Shown here in pieces: positions 1 to 8,171 of a stretch of DNA of 64,000 bases (position 1 is its first letter; each line of letters begins with the position of its first letter). Origin of the DNA: SLST01 sp046538735 (GTDB lineage: Bacteria > Spirochaetota > Spirochaetia > DSM-27196 > SLST01); the NCBI GenBank assembly GCA_046538735.1, contig JBKHII010000001.1, forward strand, positions 93,525-157,524, read 5' to 3'. Both the position numbers and the translations under genes were made by a program. Under the pieces are notes generated by a model. It was not told where the DNA came from. It searched no databases and saw nothing but the letters and a program-made list of their open reading frames with translations.

Positions 1-482
1 TACTCGAGGAGGGAGAACTCCCGCGGCTGCAGCTCGATCTCTTCGTCGCCGCGGCGCACGGAACGCGAGAGCAGATCCACCTGAAGATCGGCAACCTGCA
101 GCTTCGTTGGCGCGCCGCTCCGGCTCGAACGTCTGATGAGCGACTGGATTCGTACGAGCAGCTCGGAGAACGAGAACGGCTTGGTGAGGTAGTCATCGCC
201 TCCGCTCGTGAACCCCTGCACCCGCTCCTCCACCGAGCGCTTTGCGCTCAGGACGAGCATCGGCGTGGCAACCCCGCGCTCCCGCAGCACCTGAATCATG
301 GACAGACCGTCCATTCCGGGCAGCATGACGTCCACCACGGCTGCGTCGTAGTTGTCCGCGCCGAGCATCGGGATCGCCTCTTCGGCTCGCGCCACCTGAT
401 CTACGGCGTATCCCGCCTCTCGGAGCCCTCGCGCAACGAACTGACCGATCTTCGGGTCGTCCTCGATCACGATGATTCGCAT
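1..482 (-). CDS. OmpR/PhoB-family response regulator (C-terminus beyond window edge)
   Basis: This DNA-binding response regulator is phosphorylated by a histidine kinase and acts on transcription in the cytoplasm. The receiver domain has the acidic pair (ED, residues 7-9), the phospho-acceptor Asp51 in VVDVMLPGMDG and the KPF lysine after GGDDYLT. A winged-helix output domain begins near residue 130 with the family motif ELQPREFSLL. The frame is still open at base 1, so about one third of the effector domain is missing. The ATG at 480-482 lies inside the last codons of mnmA (16-bp overlap), which suggests translation coupled to that gene. The partner kinase is probably the next gene outside the window. 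The class is clear; the regulated genes are unknown. Confidence 0.9.
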   Translation of the reverse strand, partial: MRIIVIEDDPKIGQFVARGLREAGYAVDQVARAEEAIPMLGADNYDAAVVDVMLPGMDGLSMIQVLRERGVATPMLVLSAKRSVEERVQGFTSGGDDYLTKPFSFSELLVRIQSLIRRSSRSGAPTKLQVADLQVDLLSRSVRRGDEEIELQPREFSLLE

Positions 483-1549
483 TCCGCCTCCTTGATCTTT
501 CCGCTGCCGAGACACACCTCGCCGTCGTAGAAGACGGCGAACTGCCCTGGGGCGACACCGCGATCCGGACGTTCCATCTCGACCCGGATCGTGTCGTCGC
601 CGAGCCACCGAATCTTCGCGCGCGTGAGCTGCGAACCGTGGCGGATTCTCAGGAGCACGTCCGAGATATCGGGAGCCCGCCACGTCCACGAGAGCTCGCT
701 CACGACGAATACGCGCCGCGCGCGTTCGTTCGCGTTGCGCGAATGGGAGACGTAGATCGTGTTCGTCGTCGTATCCTTGCGAACGACGTACCACGGCCCT
801 CCCGCGAGACCGAGGCCGGTTCGCTGCCCGATCGTGTAGAACCAGAAGCCGCGATGCTCACCGAGCACATCGTCGGTCTCAACCTCCACGATCCTCCCCG
901 GGCGCTCGCCCAAGTAGTGGCGGACGAACTCCGGATACCGGATCTTGCCGAGGAAGCAGATACCCTGACTGTCCGGGCGATCCTTGTTCGGTAGATCGTA
1001 GCGGGCGGCGCGGCTGCGCACCTCGTCCTTCCCCAGTTCGCCGATCGGGAAAGCGATCCGGCTCAGCTGGGCCTGATCGAGGTGAGAGAGAAAGTAGGTC
1101 TGGTCCTTGACGGGATCCGGAGAGCGGGCGAGCTCCACGTGATCGCCGCGATCGAGGATGCGCGCGTAGTGCCCGGTGGCGATTCCGGCTGGTGCGTTCG
1201 ATGCGTCGCGTGTGATATAGTCGTAGAACGCGCCGAATTTGATGCGCTGGTTGCAGAAGATATCGGGACTTGGCGTGCGTCCGGCCTTGAGCTCCGCGAT
1301 CGTGTACGACACGACTCGATCGTAGTACTCGAGTTGCAGCGGGACAACGCGCAGCTCAACGCCGAACCGGTCGCAGACTTCGCGCGCGAACGAGAGGTCT
1401 TCTTCCCACGGGCACGCGCCGAGGTAGTCGAGCTCGTCTTCGAGCCACACCTTGAGGTAGTACGCCGCGACATCGTGCCCGGCGGAGACGAGCTCAGCGA
1501 GGGCCGTGGAGCTGTCAACGCCCCCGGAGAGCAACATGGCGTATCGCAT
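467..1549 (-). CDS. mnmA: tRNA-specific 2-thiouridylase MnmA
   Basis: MnmA uses ATP and a relayed persulfide sulfur to make 2-thiouridine at wobble position 34 of tRNA-Lys, -Glu and -Gln. The 360-residue product has the PP-loop SGGVDSS at residues 8-14, the cysteine of CNQRIKF (Cys99) and the catalytic partner cysteine of GICF (Cys198). The YLKVWLEDEL and CPWEEDL stretch is characteristic of the plant/spirochaete branch rather than the E. coli type. The gene is divergent from the mevalonate operon (121 bp apart) and overlaps the response regulator downstream. No strong Shine-Dalgarno sequence precedes the ATG, but the next methionine (residue 5) would cut into the PP-loop region. Confidence 0.95.
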   Translation of the reverse strand: MRYAMLLSGGVDSSTALAELVSAGHDVAAYYLKVWLEDELDYLGACPWEEDLSFAREVCDRFGVELRVVPLQLEYYDRVVSYTIAELKAGRTPSPDIFCNQRIKFGAFYDYITRDASNAPAGIATGHYARILDRGDHVELARSPDPVKDQTYFLSHLDQAQLSRIAFPIGELGKDEVRSRAARYDLPNKDRPDSQGICFLGKIRYPEFVRHYLGERPGRIVEVETDDVLGEHRGFWFYTIGQRTGLGLAGGPWYVVRKDTTTNTIYVSHSRNANERARRVFVVSELSWTWRAPDISDVLLRIRHGSQLTRAKIRWLGDDTIRVEMERPDRGVAPGQFAVFYDGEVCLGSGKIKEAECESS

Positions 1550-1600
1550 GGGGCTAATCTATGGGAGGTTGCCGGCTGAGTCTACCGCGCACATTTCGCG

Positions 1601-1629
1601 TTGCCGGTCTCCGGGGAGACCCTTATATT
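1601..1629 (+). promoter_or_regulatory. sigma-70-type promoter of the mevalonate operon with palindromic spacer
   Basis: A TTGCCG box (1601-1606) and a TATATT box (1624-1629) are separated by exactly 17 bp. The spacer is almost filled by the inverted repeat GGTCTCC-GG-GGAGACC (1606-1621). It is the best promoter candidate in the 121-bp gap before mvaS and would give a leader of about 35 nt. A dimeric repressor or a MerR-type activator could sit there; none is encoded next to it. Boxes and symmetry are seen directly; function is inferred. Confidence 0.6.
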
Positions 1630-1670
1630 TGAGGCACTGAACATTGTTGAGGTATAGGGAAGAGGTCAGG

Positions 1671-2987
1671 ATGGAAAAAGAACAAGTGGGACTGAGTGAT
1701 CTTGAGATTTACGTGCCGGCTCCTCGCATGGGGCTCGACGTTCTCACCGAACATCGTGTAGCTGACGACCCGAGCTTCGAGCGCAGGCTGAGACGCGCGA
1801 TCGAGAAGACCGGCCAAGAGGCGATCCGCTTCCCCACGCCGTACGAAGACAGCGCGACGCTCGCGGCGCAGGCGTCGTACTCTCTGCTGAAGCGCAACCC
1901 GGAGAGCACGGAGAAGCTCCGGTACATCGGGACGGGTACGGAGACGTCCGTGGACCAGTCGAAACCGATGGCCGCCTACCTGGAAGGCATGCTGCAGAAC
2001 TCGGGGATCAAGGTCCCGGAGACGATGATGACGTTCCAGGCGCAGCACGCCTGCGCGGGCGGAACGATCGCCATGCTGAGCATCGCGGGTCTGCTCGCGC
2101 AAAGCTCGCAGGACGGGTCGGGACTCGTCGTGAGCTCGGACATCGCCCGCTACGACGCGCCGTCCACCGCCGAAATCACGCAGGGGGCGGGAGCGGTCGG
2201 GCTGCTCGTGGAGAAGAACCCGAAGTTGATCGAGCTCGACATTGGGACGCAGGGACTCTGCTCCCGCGACGTTGACGACTTCTTCCGGCCGAACGGCTCT
2301 ACCACGGCGAAGGTCAAGGGCGCGTACTCGATCCAGTGCTACAACGAGGCGCTCGAGACCGCCTTCGACGACTACTGCGCTCGCAAAGGCAGCACACCGC
2401 AGGAGGTACTCACCTCCACCGACATGTTCGTCTTCCACGTTCCCTTCAAGATGATGGCTCTGAGCGCGCTTCACCGGCTCGTTTCCAAGCACCTCGGAAT
2501 CGAGGGCGACGAGCTCAACGACTTCGTGAACGAGCGCGGATTCGAACAGTCGCTCGAGCCGAATACGCGCGTGGGCAACCTCTATACCGCCAGCACCTTC
2601 TTCGCCCTCGCATTCCTGTTGCGTGAGCGCTACCAAACGTTTGGGAGAGACATCGTCGGCAAGTCGATCCTGATGGTTTCCTACGGCTCCGGAAACACGA
2701 TGATCATCCTCTCGGGCACGGTCGCCCCGGGTGCGCCGGAAGTCATCGAAGGATGGGACCTCGACTCGGTCTTCCGGAACGAGCGCGACGCGACGGTGGA
2801 GGAGTACGAAACCTGGTTGACCGCGCCGCACAGCGCGGAGCGGCTCCACGAGCTCTCGACCTCGTCCGAGATCCCCCCCGGCCAGTTCTACCTCTCCTCG
2901 ATCCGTGAAGACGGCTATCGTGAGTACGCCTTCTCCGGCGTGAAGACGAACGAACCGGTGAAATGGGAAGCGACAACGACTCGATAG
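1671..2987 (+). CDS. mvaS: hydroxymethylglutaryl-CoA synthase
   Basis: It condenses acetyl-CoA with acetoacetyl-CoA to HMG-CoA, the first committed step of the mevalonate pathway, in the cytoplasm. The 438-residue protein has the thiolase-like fold motifs: the acyl-accepting cysteine in QHACAGGT (Cys128) and the histidine of VFHVPF. The ATG at 1671 is preferred over one at 1644 because AGAGGT stands 5-10 nt before it and the conserved sequence begins there. It is the first gene of the six-gene operon, and its end overlaps fni by 25 bp. It is somewhat longer than the Staphylococcus type (about 390). Assignment is firm from sequence plus context. Confidence 0.93.
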   Translation: MEKEQVGLSDLEIYVPAPRMGLDVLTEHRVADDPSFERRLRRAIEKTGQEAIRFPTPYEDSATLAAQASYSLLKRNPESTEKLRYIGTGTETSVDQSKPMAAYLEGMLQNSGIKVPETMMTFQAQHACAGGTIAMLSIAGLLAQSSQDGSGLVVSSDIARYDAPSTAEITQGAGAVGLLVEKNPKLIELDIGTQGLCSRDVDDFFRPNGSTTAKVKGAYSIQCYNEALETAFDDYCARKGSTPQEVLTSTDMFVFHVPFKMMALSALHRLVSKHLGIEGDELNDFVNERGFEQSLEPNTRVGNLYTASTFFALAFLLRERYQTFGRDIVGKSILMVSYGSGNTMIILSGTVAPGAPEVIEGWDLDSVFRNERDATVEEYETWLTAPHSAERLHELSTSSEIPPGQFYLSSIREDGYREYAFSGVKTNEPVKWEATTTR

Positions 2988-4042
2988 GCGAACGAAAAGC
3001 GCAGCACCTCGAGATCTGCGTAGAAGCGGACCGCTATCGGGTCGAGGGCGGGACCACGATGCTCAACGAGGTCCGCTTCGTCCACCGTGCGCTCCCGGAG
3101 CTCGACGAGTCGGACGTGGACCTCTCAACATCATTCCTCGGTTCGTCGATCTCCATGCCGCTCTTCATCTCATCGATGACCGGCGGATCAGCCGAAGGCT
3201 ACCGCGTGAACAAGCTTCTCGCGGAGGTTGCACAGCAGACGCGGATTCCCGTGGGCATGGGCTCCGTCCGAATCCTCTACCGCAAGCCGGACGTCCTCGA
3301 CCACTTTCGTCTGAAACGCCTGGCCCCGGACGTACCCGTCTTCGCGAATATCGGCGGCGTCCAGCTGATCGACCCGGATCAATCGCGATTGGTCGAGACG
3401 ATCAAGCAGCTCGAGGTCGACGCGATCGCCGTTCACCTCAACCCCGGCCAGGAGCTCGTTCAGCCTGAGGGCGACCGCACCTTCCGCGGCGTGCTGGACG
3501 GAATCGCGCGCCTCTGCGATATCTCGCCCGTTCCCGTGATCGTGAAGGAGACCGGCTTCGGGATCGGCCCGCACGAGACCCGGCAGCTCACGGACCGGGG
3601 CGTCAGATACGTGGACGTGGCGGGGAGCGGCGGCACGAACTGGGTGACTGTGGAGCGATTTCGGATGCATACCGACGATCACTCGACCGCTTCGGAGTTT
3701 GCCGACTGGGGCATCCCGACCGGACCGGCGATCGCGGCATCGCGCGTGCTCGAGGACAGATTGCTCGCGTCCGGTGGCGTGCGGACCGGCATGGACGTCG
3801 CAAAATCGGTGGCGCTCGGCGCGGTCGCGGCGGGCATGGCGCTCCCCTTCGCACGAGCCGTGGTTTCCGAAGGCTACGAGGGCGGGCTTCGCCTCGCCGA
3901 ACGCATCCGATCGGTCGTGCGCACCGCGATGATCCTGACCGGCTCTCGAACCGTAGCCGACTTGCGGCGCGCGCCGTTGCTCCGCTCGGCAGCGTTCGAT
4001 CGCACAACGGAGCAGCTGCTCGCCTCGGGAGAACGACCGTGA
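2963..4042 (+). CDS. fni: type 2 isopentenyl-diphosphate delta-isomerase (FMN-dependent)
   Basis: This enzyme interconverts isopentenyl and dimethylallyl diphosphate using reduced FMN and Mg2+. The 359 residues show the family start ERKAQHLEIC, the FMN-barrel motif FISSMTGG near residue 75, VGMGSVR near residue 99, the VKETGFGI segment and the phosphate-binding VAGSGGTNW motif. It is unrelated in fold to type 1 isomerase. It lies second in the operon, starting 25 bp inside mvaS and ending with a GTGA overlap into mvaA, so translation is probably coupled on both sides. Confidence 0.94.
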   Translation: MGSDNDSIGERKAQHLEICVEADRYRVEGGTTMLNEVRFVHRALPELDESDVDLSTSFLGSSISMPLFISSMTGGSAEGYRVNKLLAEVAQQTRIPVGMGSVRILYRKPDVLDHFRLKRLAPDVPVFANIGGVQLIDPDQSRLVETIKQLEVDAIAVHLNPGQELVQPEGDRTFRGVLDGIARLCDISPVPVIVKETGFGIGPHETRQLTDRGVRYVDVAGSGGTNWVTVERFRMHTDDHSTASEFADWGIPTGPAIAASRVLEDRLLASGGVRTGMDVAKSVALGAVAAGMALPFARAVVSEGYEGGLRLAERIRSVVRTAMILTGSRTVADLRRAPLLRSAAFDRTTEQLLASGERP

Positions 4043-5310
4043 GCGGCGCCGCTCTTCCTTCCGGGTTTCGCAAGCTGTCGCTCGCCGACCGGCGTGCCGC
4101 CGTAATGGCCGCGCATCCGGCGATCACGACCGCGTCGTTCGGTTCCGATCCGGAAATGGTCGAGCTCGCGGACGTGATGGTCGAGTCATCGCTCGGCTAT
4201 CTCGCGCTGCCGCTCGGGCTCGCGACGGGCGTGCTCGTGGACGGAGCCGCGTACAACGTTCCCATGGCGACCGAGGAGCCGAGTGTCATTGCCGCCGCCG
4301 GCTACGGCGCTGCGATCGTGAGCCGCGCCGGCGGGTTTCAGACCCGGGCTGGGGAGACGGTGACGACCGGACAGCTCTTCGTGGAGCGTTGTCCGGCGGA
4401 CGCGGCCCAGCGGGTCCGCGCGGCCGTGGACGCGCTCCGCGGGGCGGCCGCGCCGCTGCTCGAGCGCATGACGGCGCGCGGAGGCGGCTGGCGCGGGATG
4501 GATGTCACGCCGCTCTCGGAGAGCGGTCTGCTCCGCGTCCAGGTCCACGTGGACGTGTGCGACGCGATGGGCGCGAATGTCGTCAACTCGGTGATGGAGG
4601 TCCTTCGTGCGCCGGTAGAGGAACTGACCGGCGGCTCGGTCGTGATGGCGATCCTGACGAACGCGGCTGAGGCGAGAACGACCACCGCCCGGTTCTCCGT
4701 ACCGACCTCGCGGCTTTCGCGTGCGGGTCTGAGCGGCGAGGAGGTCGCTCGAAGGATCGTCGTCGCGAATACGATCGCGACTGAGGATCCGAGTCGGGCG
4801 GTGACGCACAACAAGGGCATCATGAACGGAGTGACCGCGCTCGCGATCGCTACCGGCAACGACACGCGCGCGGTCGAGGCCGCCGTCCACTCGTACGCCG
4901 GTCGCAGCGGCCGCTATCGTGCGCTCACGACGTATTGCGTGGAAGCGAACGAGCTCCGCGGCGAGGTGACGCTCCCGCTCCCGCTCGGCACCGTCGGGGG
5001 GGCGGCCGGTATCCATCCCACGACCGCGGCCGCGCTCGAGATCCTTGGTCGTCCTGGTGCGACCGATCTCGCGCGGGTCGGCGCGGCAATCGGACTCGCG
5101 CAGAACCTGGCGGCGCTGTTCGCGCTCGTGAGCGAAGGCATTCAGCGCGGACACATGGGACTCCACGCCGAACGCATCGCATGGGCGGCCGGTGCGCGCG
5201 GTACGGAGCGGACGGCAGTGGTCGCGGCGATGCGTGAGCGACACGAGTACGGCCTGGACACGGCCCGGAACGAGCTCGCGCGGCTGCGCGGCGCTGGGCG
5301 TGCCGAATGA
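4039..5310 (+). CDS. mvaA: class II hydroxymethylglutaryl-CoA reductase
   Basis: It reduces HMG-CoA to mevalonate with two NAD(P)H. The 423-residue length, lack of membrane segments and the motifs SLGYLALPLGLATG and EEPSVIAA (catalytic Glu region) identify the soluble bacterial class II. NKGIMNG provides the catalytic Lys, GND the Asp, and GHMGLHA near the C-terminus the catalytic His. The start is a GTG that overlaps the fni stop as GTGA. The stop overlaps the mvaD start as ATGA. All expected catalytic residues are present. Confidence 0.94.
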   Translation: MSGAALPSGFRKLSLADRRAAVMAAHPAITTASFGSDPEMVELADVMVESSLGYLALPLGLATGVLVDGAAYNVPMATEEPSVIAAAGYGAAIVSRAGGFQTRAGETVTTGQLFVERCPADAAQRVRAAVDALRGAAAPLLERMTARGGGWRGMDVTPLSESGLLRVQVHVDVCDAMGANVVNSVMEVLRAPVEELTGGSVVMAILTNAAEARTTTARFSVPTSRLSRAGLSGEEVARRIVVANTIATEDPSRAVTHNKGIMNGVTALAIATGNDTRAVEAAVHSYAGRSGRYRALTTYCVEANELRGEVTLPLPLGTVGGAAGIHPTTAAALEILGRPGATDLARVGAAIGLAQNLAALFALVSEGIQRGHMGLHAERIAWAAGARGTERTAVVAAMRERHEYGLDTARNELARLRGAGRAE

Positions 5311-6278
5311 CGGTGACGGCCTCGGCTTCCCCGAGCCTCGCGCTCATCAAGTACTGGGGCAAGCTCCCGGAGGGTGTGAATCTGCCCGCCTCCTCGAGTC
5401 TCGCGGTGACGCTCGAGGGACTGCGAACCGTCACGCGCGTGACCGCGAAGTCCGAGGCGTCCGGCGGTTCGGAGGACGTAGTGGAGGTGGAAGGGATCCA
5501 CCGCTCCCTCGAGCCGTACCGTGCGCTCCTCGACCATTTCCGGGAGCGCGCCGGACGGACCGATCGGGTGCGAGTCGTGAGCACGAACAGCTTTCCGACC
5601 TCGGCCGGCATCGCCTCGTCCTCCTCCGGATTCGCGGCACTCGCGCTCGCGTTGAACGCGTTCTACGGCACGGGTCTCCCGCCGTCCGATCTCTCCGCGG
5701 TCGCGCGCCTCGGCTCCGGCAGCGCCGCCCGTGCCGTCTACGGTGGCTTCACCGTGTGGACCGCGGGGTCCGACCGCGCCGAGCCGGTGCTGCCGCCGGA
5801 TCACTGGCCGGAGCTACGGATCGTCGTGGCGGTACTGGATACCGCCCCCAAGCCGATCTCCTCGCGCGCCGGCATGACGCGGTCGCGCGATACGTCTCCG
5901 GTCTACTCGACGTGGCTCGCCGAATCGGACCGGCTCTTCCGCGAAGGAACCCGGGCACTCGAACAACGCGATATCGAAGCGCTCGGCGAGGCGATGCGAG
6001 CAAGTTATCTCCTGATGTTCTCCACGATGCTCACCGCGACGCCACCGTTCATCTACTGGCTTCCCGCGAGCGTCGCGATCCTTCGCGAGGCGGAGGCGAT
6101 GCGTGCGGACGGCATCCCGGCGTGGGAGACGATGGATGCGGGGCCCCAGGTGAAGATCGTCACGACGGACGACCACGTAGACCGGGTCCGCGGGCGATTG
6201 CTCGCGGCGGTGCCGGACGCATCCATCATCGTCGCGCGACCCGGCGGCGAGCCCGAGGTGGTGTCGAGTGAATCATGA
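5307..6278 (+). CDS. mvaD: diphosphomevalonate decarboxylase
   Basis: A GHMP-family enzyme that uses ATP to turn mevalonate diphosphate into isopentenyl diphosphate, the last step of the pathway. The 323-residue protein opens with ASPSLALIKYWGK, has the ATP loop SFPTSAGIASSSSG near residue 95 and ends its fold with MDAGPQVKI. GSGSAARAVYGGF carries the conserved substrate-binding region. Its start shares ATGA with the end of mvaA and its end overlaps mvaK2 by 11 bp. The assignment is secure. Confidence 0.94.
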   Translation: MTVTASASPSLALIKYWGKLPEGVNLPASSSLAVTLEGLRTVTRVTAKSEASGGSEDVVEVEGIHRSLEPYRALLDHFRERAGRTDRVRVVSTNSFPTSAGIASSSSGFAALALALNAFYGTGLPPSDLSAVARLGSGSAARAVYGGFTVWTAGSDRAEPVLPPDHWPELRIVVAVLDTAPKPISSRAGMTRSRDTSPVYSTWLAESDRLFREGTRALEQRDIEALGEAMRASYLLMFSTMLTATPPFIYWLPASVAILREAEAMRADGIPAWETMDAGPQVKIVTTDDHVDRVRGRLLAAVPDASIIVARPGGEPEVVSSES

Positions 6279-7254
6279 GCAGGTCACTACGGTATCGGCA
6301 CCCGCGAACATCCTCCTTCTCGGCGAGTACGCCGTCCTCGAGGAGGGCGGCCTGGGTCTGGCGGTCGCCCTCGACGTCCGCGCGCGCGGCGAGCATCGGT
6401 CGGCCGCCCCGGGTCCGGTCGAAGGCTCGAGCGAAGCCGGAGGCGCAACGGGCACTGCCGCGCTCGGCGTCCGCGGACGCATACCGGGCGGCGAGGTCGT
6501 ATGGCCCGGCGACACGGGTGTCCTCGGCCGAGTCACCGAGTCGCTCCGTGACCGATTCGGACCGATCTCCGGCGACATCACGGTGGACACGTGCGAGTTC
6601 TTCCACGAGGACGGGCGCAAGCGCGGCTACGGCTCGAGCGCGGCGCTGACCGCGACGCTCGTCGCGCTCTGGCTTGCGGCGGTCCGGGGAGACAACCGGC
6701 TCGATGTACGGGACATCGTCCAGCCGGCGGTGGACGCGCACCGCGCGGCGCAGAACGGCCGCGGAAGCGGCTACGACGTGGCGACGAGCGTGCTCGGCGG
6801 GATCGTTCTCTTCACCGGAGGGTCGACTCCGCGCGCCGAGCGTGTGGAGCTGCCGTGGAAGGCGGATCTCGCGCTCTTCCCGGGTCGGCGCGACGTGAAC
6901 ACCCGCGACGCGGTCGCACGGTACGAGACATGGAAGCGCGACGACCCGTCGGGAGCCTCTGCCTACCTCGCCCGCTCGAACGACCTCGTCAGGCGATTCG
7001 TCGTCTCGCGCTCGTGGGGCGACGCCGCCGAGGTGGTCCGGCGGTACCGATCCCTCGCGATGCAGCTCGGCGACTCGATCGGCATCCCCGCAGGAATCGA
7101 CGCTCCCGGGGAGCTCGCGCACCGTGACGGCGTGGTCTGGAAGGCCGTGGGCGCCGGCGATGAGCTCGGCGTCGCAATCGCGGACCGTTCGATCGCGCCG
7201 GGAGAGGGGTTCGCCCGGCTGACGGTTGCAGAGCGAGGGATCTCGTGGGAATAG
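6268..7254 (+). CDS. mvaK2: phosphomevalonate kinase (GHMP family)
   Basis: It phosphorylates mevalonate 5-phosphate to the diphosphate. The 328 residues show the GHMP N-motif SAPANILLLGEYAVL, the ATP loop YGSSAALTATL near residue 115 and the family-specific RGSGYDVATSVLGG. The call as phosphomevalonate rather than mevalonate kinase rests on that last motif and on its place in the operon. The GTG start at 6268 lies inside mvaD. It overlaps mvaK1 by 10 bp. Roles of the two kinases could in principle be swapped, but the motifs argue against it. Confidence 0.88.
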   Translation: MNHEQVTTVSAPANILLLGEYAVLEEGGLGLAVALDVRARGEHRSAAPGPVEGSSEAGGATGTAALGVRGRIPGGEVVWPGDTGVLGRVTESLRDRFGPISGDITVDTCEFFHEDGRKRGYGSSAALTATLVALWLAAVRGDNRLDVRDIVQPAVDAHRAAQNGRGSGYDVATSVLGGIVLFTGGSTPRAERVELPWKADLALFPGRRDVNTRDAVARYETWKRDDPSGASAYLARSNDLVRRFVVSRSWGDAAEVVRRYRSLAMQLGDSIGIPAGIDAPGELAHRDGVVWKAVGAGDELGVAIADRSIAPGEGFARLTVAERGISWE

Positions 7255-8171
7255 GTCGGGGATACGGGAAGCTCCTCCTCTTCGGCGAACACGCCGCGGT
7301 CTACGGACATCCGGCGGTCGGCATCCGGCTCGAGGACTACCTGGAGGTCGAGGTGCTCGGCGCGGACGACGCGCGGAGCGGCGGAGGCGACCGGCGGAAC
7401 GACTCACTCAACGACCGCGAGCGATCGCTCGTGGTCGAAGCGCTCCGGCGTCTCCCCGGATGGACCCACGAGAACACCATCACGGTGCGCGGCACGCTTC
7501 CCATGAGCCTCGGGTTCGGCTCATCAGCGGCGTTCTGCACCGCGTTGATCAGGGCAACGCGCCCCGAGATCGGGAAGCGGGAACTGTGGGCGGAGGCTCA
7601 CCGTCTCGAGCAAGTCTTCCACGGTACGCCTTCGGGAATAGACACGGGCCTCTCGGTCTACGACGGAGCGAGCATCATCTACCCGTCCCCGCCGGAGCTC
7701 CCGGGGCGCGGACCGGCGGACCTGCCGCGAGCGGTGCTGCTCGTTGGGGCGCTCCCGAGAACGAGCACGACGGCGGAGCTCGTCGCGGGTATCCGCGCGC
7801 TGCGCCGGCGAGACTCGGAGTCGGTCGACCGTTCGCTCGATCGGCTCGGGGCGCTCTCGCGCGACGCGGCGTCGCGCGAGACCTGCCCGGACGCCCGCGC
7901 GCTGGGCGCGGCGGCTCGAGAAGCGCAGGAGGTGCTGCGGAGGCTCGGCCTCAGCACGCCGCAGCTCGACGACGCGCTCGGGACGCTCGAGCGGGCGGGT
8001 GCGCTCGGGGCGAAGCTGAGTGGAGCGGGCGGAGGAGGCGCGTTCTACGGCGTGTTTGAGACGCCGGAGACCGCCGATGCGGCGGCAGAGGCGCTGAAGA
8101 CAAGAACGGCGCAGGCGGGTCTCCCCTACCTGCGCCGGATCGAAATCGGGTCGGGTACCGGCCCGAGCTAG
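7245..8171 (+). CDS. mvaK1: mevalonate kinase (GHMP family)
   Basis: It phosphorylates mevalonate to mevalonate 5-phosphate with ATP. The 308-residue product has YGKLLLFGEHAAVYG at the N-terminus, the glycine/serine ATP loop MSLGFGSSAAF near residue 87, GTPSGIDTG and the C-terminal KLSGAGGGGAF. These are the three classic mevalonate kinase signatures. It starts with GTG within mvaK2 and is the last gene of the operon. Its stop overlaps the end of the convergent aldolase gene by 4 bp, and no terminator is visible between them. Confidence 0.9.
   Translation: MGIGRGYGKLLLFGEHAAVYGHPAVGIRLEDYLEVEVLGADDARSGGGDRRNDSLNDRERSLVVEALRRLPGWTHENTITVRGTLPMSLGFGSSAAFCTALIRATRPEIGKRELWAEAHRLEQVFHGTPSGIDTGLSVYDGASIIYPSPPELPGRGPADLPRAVLLVGALPRTSTTAELVAGIRALRRRDSESVDRSLDRLGALSRDAASRETCPDARALGAAAREAQEVLRRLGLSTPQLDDALGTLERAGALGAKLSGAGGGGAFYGVFETPETADAAAEALKTRTAQAGLPYLRRIEIGSGTGPS

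Noticed and set aside
1623..2849. A 408-codon minus-strand frame opposite mvaS, and similar long frames opposite other genes
   Set aside because: These are codon-bias shadows: they are rich in Arg and Ala, have no ribosome sites and lie wholly within well-supported genes.
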